Shown: piece after piece, positions 25,678 to 40,000 of the stretch | Position numbering within the stretch: the stretch's first letter is position 1 | How the letters are laid out: each line of letters starts with the position of its first letter | NCBI GenBank assembly: GCA_013365365.1 | Contig: JABVXU010000001.1 | Span: forward strand, 434,001 to 498,000 | Reading direction: 5' to 3' | Source: Cruorifilaria tuberocauda | Lineage: Eukaryota > Nematoda > Chromadorea > Rhabditida > Onchocercidae | Length of the DNA: 64,000 nt | Position numbers and translations under genes: made by a program | The notes under the pieces: generated by a model | What the model was told of the DNA's origin: nothing | Databases searched by the model: none | The model's input: only the letters and a program-made list of their open reading frames with translations

Positions 25678-28596
25678 ATGTTACTGTCAATGGATCAAGC
25701 AGTTAACTTTTGTGTTCGCGTCGCTGTTGCTACAGTGGCATCAATCGTCATCATGAAACTCGCGGCGAAATACATTGATCCCAATCACACTATCAATAAA
25801 AATGCGAAAAAGAAGGTTAGCATATTTAGCTATAGAACGTATCCGGAAAATAAAAATGGATCTATAAATCGTCTATTTTTGTAATTTTCCAGGCCGCCGA
25901 AGTAATCAAGGCGTTAGGTTTAGATCCATCAATAGAGCTTAATGAATATGAACTTCGTATAGCTACACAATTCGTCCATTGTAATCAGGTTAGTTTCTTA
26001 ATTAACTTGTAGTTTACAATTTTCAATTGGTTTTTATTCACCAATAATTATAACCGTAGTTATTGCGGAAATATCTAAATAGGTCAGATGAAAATGGAAT
26101 TTACTATTTTAATATTGAAGTCCTTCTCTCCACTTCATAAAAAAATCATTGAGAAGTAATTCAGCAAGGATATGATCAGGCATCAAATAAGCTGAACCAT
26201 GGAATTTGCCCTATGATCTGAATTCCACTGCAAATCGAATATTATTGGTTACTTTGGAAAATGCACAAATTAGATTTTAGGGTGCAGACTGGTGCGATAT
26301 TGGTGGTTGTGGCGCAGTTATTGAAGAAATTAATGATCGGATAATTATTCCATTAAAAATTCGCAACGTTTACAAGAAATTTGCGCTGTCATCAAATCTT
26401 CTTTCTCCACCTAAAGGTAATTCAGTTATTTCTTTGGTGGTTGTGAGTTATGTGGCAGTCAATAACGTTGAATCTATGTATAGAAAAGTCTGAATTAAAT
26501 AGTTGAAATAGTTAAACATTACTATAACAGTATTTTATGACATGATTTTAAACAGTTTTTAATATTTTAGTCTGTATATTTTGGTGAACGAGTAAATTAA
26601 GCAATATTTTAGGAGTGCTTTTATATGGTCCGCCAGGTTGTGGTAAAACTTTATTGGCAAAAATTATTGCCCACGCAGCGAATGCTCGTTTTATTAATTT
26701 GCAAGTATCTTCGCTGTGCGATAAATGGTATGGTGAGTCACAGAAACTTGCTGATGCAGTTTTCTCTGTGGTATGTGTTGTAAATTGTATATAATTATGC
26801 GATATGTGAAGGTCACTCGGGATCTTGGTTAAACCGTATTGTTTTAGAAATATTTTTTATTGTAGACTGGACACTAAAAAAAAATAGAGTACTAGTCTTT
26901 CCTGAATGAATGAAAGTAACAGAAATTCATAAGAACTAACTTCATTTATAAATATAAACTCTGCAGTGCTTTTTTTAGTAAGATTCTAATCAGCCTTTTC
27001 AGGCGCAGAAGTTCCAGCCCACAATTATATTCATTGATGAAATAGGTGAGCACGACGATGGAACTTTGTTGCATCTTGAATTTTCAACCTTGTTTTTATA
27101 TGTTTGACAGTTTTTGTATTTTCATCATTTCAGATTCATTTTTAAGAGATCGAAATACCCAAGATCACGAAGCCACTGCTATGATGAAAGCTCAGTTCAT
27201 GTGTCTATGGGATGGTTTTGCTTCATCGGGTAAGTATATAGTATAATTCCTGCATAAGGACAAGTATTTGTATTAATTAAATATTCATATCATATTTCTA
27301 AAACATTATTCAACTTCAAAAAATTTGAAATATAAGATAGTTGCCTTTATGATTTATATTACTTTAGATGATGCCGTTGTTGTGCTTGGGGCAACTAATA
27401 GACCGAACGATGTTGACAGTGCTATTTTGCGACGAATGCCTGCACGGTTCTATGTTCCTTTACCAGTGAGCTTTGATTTTTTACAAAAATACTAAATATT
27501 AGATATAATTAAAATAATTTTACTCTAGTTTCCAATAATTTCAGAGTTTAGAATCTCGTGCAGATATCTTAAAAGTTTTACTAAGAGATCAACCAGTAAC
27601 ACCAGAAATCAATTTTGAAAGAATAGCGGAACACGCCATCGAACTAAGCGGATCTGATTTGAAGGAAGTATGTCGGTTGGCGGTTTTGTCGAGAGTCAAG
27701 GATGCATTTATCCATGGGAAGGACTTGTACGTTTCAATTTTTAATTTTTAGAAAATCAAAGTCGCTTATAAGGATAAAGTTGTAAGGAACATTGAATGCT
27801 TATTTAACTTTTTGTATGCAGTTTGTTGGCCAACATAAGACAATATTGATATATGAAGTTTCAGTTTATTTGGCCTAATTTGCATTTATTAAAGAAATAA
27901 TGAAACGACGCGAACGATTTGTGAAAGTGACTTAATACAGTCAGTAATGAAATACAAACAAACGATACAGGTTTCCGGAATGATACCAGTTTTTGAGCCT
28001 CTCGATTAATGTAGATCTGGTTTTTTTTTTAATTATCAAAAGAACTTCAGTAACTGCTTTTAAAATAACAGATCACATCTTCTGCTATTGATTCTAGTCA
28101 TTATTTCTCTCCCTACGACATATTCCAGATTTCATTTCGTAGTTTTTATACTGATACAAGTTGTCGGTGTTATTTTCCTGTTATGTGTTTGCTGCATCTC
28201 AAATCATTCTCTTGAGAATCTAGGAGATGTTTGTGCCTTCGAAATATATTGATCTGTCCATTTGTTCAAATCTGGCCATATGACTGAACCGCCGGAACTC
28301 TATCAACAACCATAATTTGAAATTAGTTGTGTTAGTTGCTATTTTCTAGTAATTTTATGTTTTTCGCAATAATATATAGCTTTAGGATAATGATTGTAAA
28401 TGCTGTGAACAGAATTTTATGTTATATGTTGTTATATATCATTTTGTTCGATCTATTTCTAATTTTCCTACAACAGTTATGATGCTTAAGCGATCTTCAC
28501 TGATTTATATTTTACATCCGTTTCAGGTTTATGAAAATTACTTCAGATTTGTTGAATTTTTACCAGACTTTTAAATTTCTAAAAATCTTAGGATAA
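25678..28596 (+). CDS. mspn-1: MSP1/ATAD1 AAA ATPase
   Basis: Membrane-anchored AAA ATPase that extracts mislocalised tail-anchored proteins from the mitochondrial outer membrane and peroxisomes. Exons 25678-25815, 25893-25988, 26281-26416, 26613-26770, 27003-27045, 27134-27229, 27368-27465, 27545-27726 and 28527-28596 (1017 nt, 338 residues; the family is about 340-360). Seen: N-terminal membrane segment (about residues 11-30), Walker A GPPGCGKT at 129-136, pore-loop region KWYGESQKL, Walker B IIFIDEID at 184-191, sensor GATNRP, and arginine fingers in LRRMPARF. The start could be the ATG at 25678 or the one four codons on at 25690. The last exon, after an 800-base intron, is chosen from splice sites and phase; its short C-terminus ([13 protein letters not shown]) is only weakly family-like, so the end is less certain than the body. 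Confidence 0.92.
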
Positions 28597-28824
28597 AAAT
28601 TTGATATATTAATTAGTTTTCTGAATTTTCACTTTTTCTTATGATTCATTTGCAACACGGTACAATAATTTGGTAGGTTCACGTTGACAGTTTATAATTA
28701 TGCCAACTGAACGGTTAAATTTGCAACTTCATACTAGTCTGAAAATACTTTGGAAAAAGAAAGACTTCATTTAGGAGGTATAATTCATGAAAACATATAA
28801 AAAAAATGAAATCAGATTAACAAA

Positions 28825-28830
28825 AATAAA
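28825..28830 (+). terminator. poly(A) signal AATAAA, MSP1 gene
   Basis: AATAAA about 230 bases after the predicted stop and 45 bases before the stop of the convergent pri-2 gene, so the two 3' UTRs probably abut or overlap in the 278-base gap. Confidence 0.4.
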
Positions 28831-28874
28831 GAAGTACAGGGAAATTTTTAATAATTCGTCTTTTAGATGGCTGT

Positions 28875-31800
28875 TTACTTTGGAGGTTTCCATTCAATCA
28901 GATCTTCAATGTCAATATCGGTCCCGTGTTGCGCAGTGCTTGTATGTAACGCGCTCAGAGTGACTTCATGTTTTGGTTCCTCTTCTCTTCAAATAATTGA
29001 AAGTCGTATAAGATTTATAAAATTTGATGGAGCATCTCATTTGAATAATGATAATAAAGGGTGTTTGGTAAATTAGATTAAATTCTTAAACTGACATTAG
29101 AAATCATCAACCTGTTCCGTTTTCCTTCATGTATCTGACGCGACAGTTCGAAATACTGATTAGGGTGAGTAATCACAGTACCCAAGGAATTTTCAGCCAT
29201 TTTATGAGCAAATTCGAAATATCGCGTACAAGCTTTATCATATTGAGTATTTTTTGACAATAAAATAATCTGGAAACCGTAAATAATATTACAGTTATTG
29301 AAAAGATGTTAACATGAATAGATACGATAATATAACAAATATTACAGACTAAAGTAGTATTTCCTGAAAAGAGTTTTCTTTCGAAAGTCATGGCTGTTTC
29401 TGTTTACTAACCCCCATTGACTCAATAAATGTTGCTGACATATGACGTCCTGTTTTCCAATGCACAGATTTCCCTATATTTCCATACAATTTTCGTATGA
29501 TGCGTAAAAAAGTTGGGAATTTAGCTTCTCTCATGAATATTTGCAGAAAGTAGGAGATTTCGATTATCTTTCTGGCTAAACTGAGAGCGTAGCTAACTTA
29601 AACTAAAACCATCTGCACACGTTTCCTTATCCCTAATGAATTTATTTATACATTTACTCTGTAAAGGAGGTATCAACAAAGGATTGGAAAATACTGCGAA
29701 ATTTGACCATACAAATCTTATTTACAAAAGAAGTAAAGAAAACTTTTAGATCTAGCATAATCTCAAGCTAAAACAAGTTTGTCAAATCTGTTTTGGTTTT
29801 TTTCACTTCATTAGATATTTTATCTGTATTTTTGCTAACAAATGCTATGAATCAATTTAAGAAATATAATACTTACTTGTTCAATTTGAGATCTAGAGAA
29901 ACCGGAACTTTCCAAATTTTGAGCGAGTAACCGCGCATCGCTGTGTCGATAAGGACAACCTAAAGACAGATAAGCAAATACATATTCCAGCTATTTTGGA
30001 ATTAATAGTCAGTGATCGATTGATGAAATATTTAAAAAATTAGAGGTAAATGGAAAAATAAATCAAAGACTAAAAGAGAATGGTCTAAATCTTGCTTCAT
30101 ATCAACTTCATTGTTCATAAGAATACTGAATGCTGTGAAATAGGAGGGATGCACCATTAGGAGTAAAATTGGCAAATATATGAAAATCAAAGTTCAGCAT
30201 ATCGAAATTACCATGGCAATCTGTAGATGAAGGACTAAGATCCAAAATTATTTTTGTGCAAGGATACGCCGAATAATCCGCATGCTTTCCTTCCTTACCA
30301 TAATTGTGACGAATGTTATACGCATATTGCTTATCAAACTAGAAATTAAGGAGTTCATCTCCTAAACGAATATAATTATGTATATGAAATATTTCACGCT
30401 TTTAGATTATGTACTCCTACATTTTCCTCGCCAATTTTGATGAAAAACTGAATCCTGACGGTAGATATATGTTAGATGTCTATAATTAGTATCTAATTAG
30501 TTATAAAGACCAAAGTGTTTAGCATTTTTGAAAAAGTTTAAATTGCATTAAAATAATAAAAGAAGTTCCATTTTACAAAATGAACTTCCTTTGAGGAGAC
30601 AAAATTCCTTTTAACCTTATCCGAATCCAATCTTTTAGTGAATTCAGTTCTCCAGAACAGCAATGCATCTTCCAACGGCATGCCAATCCCTTTTAAAAAC
30701 AATCCATATTGCATTCTAGCTCCATGACGTAAATGATGATCTGCCCTCAGTCGATTATGTATGTTCTTCATACACAGTGGAAACGAAATTGAAGCCAGCT
30801 AAAACTTTTTGAAACAATTTTTCCAAAAAATAACTGAAACAAATAAAAAGTTCAGAACAGAAGCATGTGACTTTTAAAATAAGAGTTGTCATTACTGTTC
30901 TTCAATTTCATGAAAAGCTACAGCAAAGTTGGTGTTAAATTATCCTTTATTACTACCCTAATATTCAATGAAAATATTTCATAGACAGACGTACAAGAGA
31001 TTAGTGTTTTGCACAAATCAAACAATTGACATTAGCTACAATTTAGCTCACCACTGAGAAGTATTTGAAGATTTGGGGAAAGGCAATTTCCAACAAAAGA
31101 CTGTACAAACCAACATAATAAAAGCTGAATGATAGCATATGCATGATAAATTAAAAAACATACAGAATCCACCATATCAGATGTAACACGGCAAGCATCC
31201 GTTCCAACGTAATTTTTACCCACATATAATCTGTTTGAAAGTTTCTTCAAAAAAGGCATCAATCGGTCGTTTTCTTCAATGAATACGATATTTCTACAAG
31301 CACGCTGAAAGATAACAGGCAACAGCACATGACAATGATTAAACTGATCATTTTTACAAAATTATAAAATAATTTTAAGGTTCATTTAAAATTTTGGGAA
31401 AAATCCTTCCATTATAAACTCCTTATCATCAATAATACGATTTCAACATATGGATTAGATAGTTAAACTTTGTTTTACATACAATAAATGCTAACAGCCA
31501 TAGAGGCGGCGATATTAAGACGAAGTCTTGTGCATAATATAACTTGAAGATCATCTTCAGAAACAAAGGCATAACCGAAAATTAGAAGAACCCGCCGTTT
31601 ACGAACTAGATCAAGTGCATCTTCGAAAGGAACTTTCCAGAAATCTGTGCTTGTAACCTGAAAAATATGTGTAAAAAAGACGAGTAGAAAGCATTTTAAA
31701 CTCTTCTGTTTCAAGCAGAAAAATTTTTCAAAAAATAAAATTTGAAGTAATAATATAATTAGTAAATCATGACGATGTATAAGCGAAAGAATGCACATAT

Positions 31801-33153
31801 CGAGCGAATATTACATCAACTTTTTTATGATCATGTAGTCTCGAAGACCTCATTTGTAGCTGTTGATATGTGACCGCGTAGGAAACAGAGAATATTGTGC
31901 ATGATTATACAGTAAATCCTTGCAATAATCAGTAAGTACAATAATTTAATTAAAGGGTAGAAAAAAGGGAATAGAGGAAATCAGAGTAAGGTACCCATGT
32001 CAGTACTTGCAAGTAAAAGGCATATGAAAAATCCAGTATTATGAAATTATGTAGAGAACCTGCCAAAAAATTAATTTTAATTTCAATATTATCAATTACA
32101 GAATATAAACATATATATTGTAGATAAGAAATCTCCATGTCTGTGTTAAAGTAGTTAAAAGCAATATTGTTTTTTAACCTTAGTAAGCGGTATAAAACAA
32201 GCGTTTGAAAGTTCTTCTTTAAGATTTTCTTTTTCAGCATCTGTAACCAGTTGAGCATCAAAATTGTTGGCTTGTAGAAATTGAGTTACTGCATCACAAT
32301 TTTTGGAGATCTTGAACAGTTTTGAAAGTAAATTATGATATTCGAAAAAAATCACTTGATATTTTATATAATATTTTTAACTATTTAATAAGTTAAGCGA
32401 TGTTTTTACACATATTCCTTTCAAATAAAAATTGCAGAAAACGCACAATTTGAAAGCGAAATTTAAACAAGTCCACTTCCTGCTGGATAAACCATTTGGT
32501 TTGTTCAGGAGTTTGACAAAATGCAAGTCGAAGAATGAAGTGAGATATAACATCACGTCTTCTTTCCTTTTCCAGTTCCTCGAATGCGCAACAACCACAT
32601 GCTATTGGCATCATTTTCATCAGTTGCTGAAAGATATTAAATTATTTTTAAAGGACTAAAATTTAATCATAATCATTTGAGTCAGACCGCCCTCACCGCT
32701 GAATAAATTTTTAGAAGCCATGATCGATATCTTTAGACATTATAAAAGTACTGGACTAATAAAACAATCAAACAGCAAAAATTAAGTAATGTCAATGGCT
32801 AATTTTCTGGCAAAAGGTGCTCGCTTACCTTTGATAACTCATCATTTATTGCTTCCGTTCCACGTGGGAAACGACCTTTTACTTGTTCGACAGTTTTCAA
32901 CACCCTCAATCTATTAATGGCCAACTCTTGAAATTCAAGCAATGTGATATCCTCCATTGGTGCCTCCAAATACATTTGTAAATTTAGATCTTCCATCTTT
33001 TTCGGATCCTAAATTTGAGAACAAAAGGTTTCAAAGAATTTCTCAGTACAATAACATTTTTTGAATTTAATTTAACCCAACTCTGTGAATTGTCCGACGG
33101 GCATTTTGGATTAGAAGCTTCGGGATACTTCTCGGATTTCCTTCAAACTGCAT
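28875..33153 (-). CDS. pri-2: DNA primase large subunit (PRIM2)
   Basis: Regulatory large subunit of DNA primase; with the catalytic small subunit and DNA polymerase alpha it makes RNA-DNA primers. Eleven exons: 33082-33153, 32829-33008, 32447-32626, 32179-32310, 31496-31657, 31164-31304, 30616-30798, 30212-30338, 29877-29959, 29112-29269 and 28875-28986 (1530 nt, 509 residues, the same length as human PRIM2). Seen: [21 protein letters not shown]-terminal block, [12 protein letters not shown]...[40 protein letters not shown] and [15 protein letters not shown]. The four [4Fe-4S] cysteines are all present at 298, 377, 394 and 434 ([18 protein letters not shown]). The short first exon ([10 protein letters not shown]...) rests on phase and a start codon only. 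It lies 0.94 kb downstream of rbm-25 on the same strand, so co-transcription is possible. Confidence 0.94.
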
Positions 33154-34097
33154 ATTTCCAGCAATTCTTCTTCGCTTACCTAATTACTTACTTAATTACT
33201 TCCTGCAATAAAATTATCAGGGACTAAGCAAGTATTCCTCAACAATGAAAAACTTATAAAAAAAAAAGAACTTCGTGATCACTGCTGTCACTATTTGATC
33301 CAGATCACCATCACAAAACCACTCACTGCAACGCTCCCAAAGCAATATAACATAGACGTGAATTTAAGAGAAGTTTACTGAAGAATTTCACGATAAAAAC
33401 ATTCTTCCACTTGCAATTGGGTAAAGTTACCAAAAGTTCTGCAAATCTATTCCATTGCTTCAAACAATTTCTTCCTGTTTTAAAAGCCCTCTTTCTGCAC
33501 ATTTTTATTCGGCAACTTTCGTGCGCAAACTTTACTCTTACATCATTTAGAATGTGAAGGTATAAAGTTGATGGAGGAGTGTCACATAGCTCAGATATAC
33601 TCGTCTATATTCGAACTCATAGTACACGAACATGTACCGTTCAAAAATGATAAATTAAATTTTCAAAAAAAGTTGGAAATCGGAACAAAATTAGGATTAA
33701 AATGACCATAAATAACGTAAATAATACTTAAAATTAAATATGTCAAACATAACTTTGCCGAAGCTAAGTTATTTGAACATAAAACTAATCGATTTTCATC
33801 TAAATAAATAAGTATATAGTTTGGAGGAAGAATACAGGCATGCAACTACTATTATAACTCATGATAAAAATATGAAACAGTCTTTTTGACATAAAAATAG
33901 TATTAATCTACGAATGATGAAATTACAATAAAAGTGCTTGCAAACTGACTACAAACAAAATACATCATAATAGCAATTCACGAGACATTTGAAAGTAACC
34001 GTTTTACTACAACGTGATAGATACAATATAAACTAAGCAATAAAAGCACCAAAATAACATCATTGATAAAAATCACCAGTGCATAAGAACGTATATC
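33154..34097 (-). other. spacer between rbm-25 and pri-2
   Basis: 944 bases with no coding exon seen. It contains the rbm-25 3' UTR and either the pri-2 promoter or, if the pair is an operon, the intercistronic region. A short direct repeat TAATTACTTACT/TAATTACTTCC lies near 33181-33204. Confidence 0.35.
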
Positions 34098-37000
34098 TTA
34101 TACTTTCCTTGACAAACCTAATTTTTTTGCTTCGGATTCATAAATCAGCAGTCTCCACATTTTTACAACGAATACCTCTGCTTCATCATCCAGAACCTAC
34201 AAGAATTAACAGAAACATAACTAAGCGTCCAAGTAATCAGCATACCTTTCATTCCAAAATTAATAAAAAATACAAAAATACAATAAAAAGATCGCTGTTA
34301 TATGAGAAAGTATGCCAGTGACTAGTGCACTTAGGCCTGCAGTAATAAGCACGTTCCATCAATTTAAACAAAAATTTCCCCGATATAAAATACTCCCGAA
34401 AACGTTACCATAGCAATATCAGAAAGAATTTTCTGCGGATCGGTCTTAGATGTCACTTTTTCACAAACAAAATCAACTAATGAAGCTTCTTCTTCTCCGA
34501 TATAATCCGTTATTTTCTTTGAAACCCACGGTTTAACCTAAAAATGGAATGAAAAATAAGAGAAAAGCGAATGGAAACAAAAAATAGCCTGAAGAATTTA
34601 AGATTTTACGAATTTCAACTTCGACAATAATATTTACTCGTTGTTCGACCAGAGACTTATCGACATAGTTCCAGTTGATCGGAAAAGCAAACAAATCATT
34701 TTTAGCAGTTGGAATGCGATCTATTAAATCCTTGATCATCTGTTTACGTTCTTCTGATGTCATCGCTTGGATGCGATCCTGAATATAAATTTATCAGTAT
34801 TGAGAAAATTGATATGCAAGAAATGACATAGTCGATTGCTGAAAATCTAACTACCTCTTCAGTTATTTCAAATGGTTTCAACTTCTTTTTCCGAAATGCT
34901 GCGTCTTCATCATTTTCTTCGAAACCAAACACTCCATTTAAGTGTGAACTAGTTGACGGCCGAGCAGGTGTGATAACATCAGTGCGTACAATTGCAGGGC
35001 TTGCAAGCGAAGACGACATAATAGAAGGTGATGGAGCGCTCACTATTGGTGAATTCGCAACAGGAGTGCCTTCGGACGCCACTATAAAATTGTGACACTT
35101 GGTTACTAAGTTTACAGAATAGGGTGATTATTAAAATCTTTGCTTTAAGGGATACATAATTTAAAAATCAATATTATACATCCGTTATGGTAAATCATGT
35201 TCTAATAAAGAGCGAATATGACGTCAAACATGAGATTAATATTATGGATATTATACCAGCTTTCCAACTACTTCGCTTCTCAGGTTTCTCCACTTTGACA
35301 GCCTCCTCAGCACTTCCTTCACTTTCAGAATCGCTTTCAGATTCTTCACTTTCTTCGTCTTTTTCTGGTTCAGATGGCAATGGCTTCTGACCCAAGGGAC
35401 GATGTGGATTTGGACTTCCAGAATCTGCTCGTAGTTTCCGTAATAGAGCCTCTTCCTAAACATGTTCGATCTCAGGAAATTTTTTGAAAAAAAAGCACAT
35501 GAAACTTAGGGATCAAGCAACCTGTTCCTCATGTCGTTTCCTGGCTTCCTCATCCGGATTTTCAACATTTGCATTTTCAGCCAAAATTTGTTTTTTAAGT
35601 TCCTCAATTTCTTGCTGTTCACGTTGCCGATCTTTAGCATCTGCTTCACGTTCACGTTCAAAATCACGTCGACGTTGAAATAATGAAGAACTTCTGCAAA
35701 TAAATCGCGTTAAAAAAATCTCAGAAACTTCAGCAATCAGAAAACATTATTTCCTTAAACGCTTCACAATACAAAAAAATCAAGATATCAAAACAAAAGA
35801 ATACATAATTAAATTGAATGCCCTAACAAATGCATTATGATTTTTCTATTAGTTTCACACGCTGCCTTATCCACTGTATAAAATGCACCACAATGAACGG
35901 ATAAATAATCCGAGACACGAGCAATAAAATATCAAAATATCTATTTAAAATAGAAATAATTACTTGTAATACTTCTGATCCATGCGTTCGTCATCATAAT
36001 CTTCTAGAAAGTGCTTCAATTTTTTCGCTTCTTTTTGCATATCGCGCTTACGTTGCTTCTCTCGTTGCTCATCCCGCTCATACAATTTCGCCTGTCTTCT
36101 TTCACGAGCTTCCCATTTACGCAGCCTGTCAGCATAAGCTATTTCCTTTTCACGAATCTGAAAGGACTTCTTTTAAATTTCATAATTATAAAATTCGTGC
36201 ACTGCAGTAGCTTTAAACCTCTTAATAGTTTCAACTACTTCAAACTACTTCTATCTAAAATATTATAAAATTTTGGAAACGACAATTTTAAAATAATACG
36301 AAAATTAAAACAAGCGCAACCTGTTTACGCAAAGCTCTTCTTTCTTTCTGTTCATCACTATCTTCTGAATCTCGATCTCTGAAAATTAATCACCGTAAAA
36401 AAATGAAGCAGTATCTACAAATTATAATGTATAAACATAGCAAAATTACCTGCTGGGTGACTGAGATCTGAATGCTTTTCGTGTATGACTTCCAGAGCGA
36501 TTTGAAAAACTACTCTCCGAAGACGAACTGCTACTACTTCGACTTGATGCACTACTTCTGCTTGATGAACGATAATATGACCTAAATTTTCGGATTATAA
36601 TTTTAAGACGTTAAAAAACGAAAAAACGCGCAAAAATTAAAAAAAAAAAACTACCACTTAATTTTATTCAACTGAGACTATTCAACTTCACTCATGTTTT
36701 TTAAATAATGAAAAAATTACTCTAGAAATAAATGGAATATAAAGATATAATTCAATTGTTTGCGCCGGTACTATAAACACTGACTTATCCATTATTATTA
36801 TACGTTAAAAATTTTTGACACTTAAATTGTTTCGAATATATAAAGAAATATACTTTTTGACATCACTTCGTTCACTATCACTCCGAGACCTTTTGCGAGA
36901 TTTATGTCTGCTCCGACTATCTGAACGAGAGCGTGAACGTATTCGGTGTCGGTTGTTATATTTGTCATCGTCCTGAAAACATTCCACATTAGTTAATTCG

Positions 37001-40000
37001 CCGACAAACAGAAAACATAATACCAGTTATTTTTATGCTATGCATTCTATCTCACAATTTCATATTTTTGCGCTCCCAGTATACTATCTGCACTATGTGT
37101 CTATTTCATCATAACTTAGGCTGGACAAAGACGCATGCAACAAGATAACTTACCTTCTCCAAATACAACTAATTCTGTAAAACAATGAAAATGAGTCTTT
37201 AAATGATTACTACTTCCCAGATATTACAGTTGTTCCTCACAAAAAACAATCAATTAAGCAATAGAAAGTAATACTATAATTTTTTTATTAATCTTAAAAT
37301 AGAAATTTTATTTCTTCATTTTAGCGAAGAAATATTTTAATGAATATCAAGGAAGGCAGTTAATCTCGCACAACAGATCCCTGACTAATTCATTCTTACC
37401 AACATTTGAAAATGTCCCTAAAAACTTTATTAAAAGCAATCTGCCTTCAACTGCAAACACTATATCTAATTCCATATTATCATTGAATCATTATAAGAAT
37501 TGGTCAGAAATTATTGTTGAATTCAATCATAGCCTGCAATTTCTGCTACGAAATTGGTGAACAAAAACAGAAGGGTTTAAAGGAATGGCTAGTACCATTC
37601 TTTGTTGTACCAATATTTCTTGATTTCATCATCTTCAACTGCAAAGCAAAAATTTCATCTAAATCCCTTCGTTAGCTTTTGTGAGTAGTGCTACTATCAA
37701 TGGTGAAGAGTGATGGCACTAACAAATGTTAAAGTGAAAAAGAAATTTCATTCACTCCATCATTGAAAAGATAGGATGAGAGGAAAAATATCGCCATCAA
37801 TCTAATAATTTAAATGGATTCTCATGCACTTGAGAATGGCTAATCACTACAATAGAAAAGTAATGGCACCGTTCTAATATTCACCGAGCAAACAAATAAA
37901 TGGTGTTGGATTATTTTTTGTATAAGGCTCCGCCTTTTTCACATCGAAATAAAACAAGATCACTATTTCCTTTTTTTAATTCAGTGAACATATCATCGAT
38001 GGAGTAACTAAAAACTGACGAATAATGTGTCTTTCATGCCTGAAAACACCACTGTTGTGCAGTCAAATTGACTTTTAGAATGATGATAGAAACTTTTAGG
38101 GCTATGGCATCCTTTTGCCACAGCATGAACAGATCAATTCGGATTGACCGGCTCTATATACCTCCTTCTGCACCTGACAAAATTAACCAAACCACGTCAA
38201 TTGAATAATACAGTTAAAATAATAAACCTATCAATTCATTAATTCCTCTAAGCAAGTGAAACATATTAATGTGACATATAAATAATTAAACTCAATAAAA
38301 ATATGATGGTTTTCAGCGGGCAAGATAGAGTTACTTAAAACAGCAACATTTACACTTACCAGCGCGACAATTTTTTTGCTGCGAAGTTGTACAAATCTGT
38401 AATATTATAAGCAAAATCACTATAATTCTTTTGTTCTCTTCATTTCAAAAATAAAAACATATATACAGAGTGCGCCCCATAAATTCCATGCAAGCTACAG
38501 TAAATATTTTTTAAAAAACAGAAATAAAGTGTAAAAATCAGGACATCGTGCGCTGTTATGGAAATTAAAAGAACAGCATGCAAGTAAACAAATAAGCCTC
38601 GAGTTCAAGGACAAGTACAATATGCGAACCTATAAAAAACATCTTTGTCTAGTTCATAATTAAACTACTAAGCGCACAATACCATTATAAAGTGAAAGAG
38701 GATGTGCCGTTCATTAGCACAATAAATTGCAACGGGAAACGGTGTGCGTTACAAAATTCGCAATCGACTAACCTCTTCAAAATCTCAGTATACAAAATCC
38801 TGACTGGTTTGGGGAAACTCATCAAAAAAGCCAGAAAATGCAATATTTTGCGTACTTTCCAACCTAATAAGGGCAATTTCAAAATTGGCGACTGTATTTA
38901 AGATCGTGTATTCGTTTTTCAGGAAGTAATTCCCATTTCGATCAAATTATCCTTCCTCCATTACAACTTTCTGTGCTTGACCTACTACACTGTGTTTTAT
39001 CTGAAGTAAACGAAATTTAAAAAATGCGAAAGCAAAGTACATATCAAACTATCCTAAAATAATGATCTAAAAACATGTCTAAAAATATAGACGAACATTT
39101 CTGAAGTAAGCATTCAGGAGAATAATAAGGAAAACCCAATGAAAAATGTTTTCAATCTCGTTGTAGGACTCAGCGCAAACTGATAAAAATTAACCAAATT
39201 TTCATCTGTTTTTATCGTCTGAGGCACCTATTTCAAAGTGCAAGTGACCTAAGCTAGTATTAATTGATTCAGAAAGCGCTTAAATTTCTAACAAATTATT
39301 TAATGATCGTTTGAAGATCCATTAATGAACGTGGTCGTCTACTAAAAAAACACCTTCCTATCATAAAAGATAATATTTATGATCTAAGAATCAGTTACTG
39401 TTGACATCCTTTGCACGCTCAAAATAATATTCAATCTAACAATATAACACTATTTTCATCAAAAAACGAAAAAAATAAAATTTGTAATATTAAATGTTTT
39501 ATGCATATTAGCAAAAGCTATAGCAATAATTTCATTTTATCACTAAAATCGATAATTTCATGCTAAGTTTTTTCACAAAGTAAGATGAGACTGATTAGTT
39601 CTCAAGTCATAAAGCATCTCGCTTGTTTCGCAAACGATATTTTTAACTTTTTTGGAAAAATAGGCGACGGATAACAGTCTTCATACTATTTGGCATGGCC
39701 CTAAAACAACTGGCTGAACGGATAACAAGAGAATGGTTTTAAAGAATTTTCGAATGAACACTGACAGATGGACTGTTTAAAATGATGAAAACAAGTAGGT
39801 GGAATATAAAACCATCTTAATCTGAACAAATTAATAAAATTGGAATGCTAGTTAGTTTTAAAAAGCAAGGACATTTAGTTAATCAGTTGAATATAAAATT
39901 TTTTGTTAAAAAATGAAATATTTGCAAGTTTCGTGAGATATATGTTTAACACGAGAAGAAAAAAACAAATACTGACGCACACACAAGGAGCTTTCCAAGC

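Noticed and set aside
25518..25706. Open frame overlapping the MSP1 start in another frame.
   Set aside because: It overlaps the better supported first exon and its translation is not family-like; it is probably 5' UTR.
28867..29076. Plus-strand open frame of 69 codons.
   Set aside because: It is the antisense shadow of the last pri-2 exon (28875-28986) and flanking intron.
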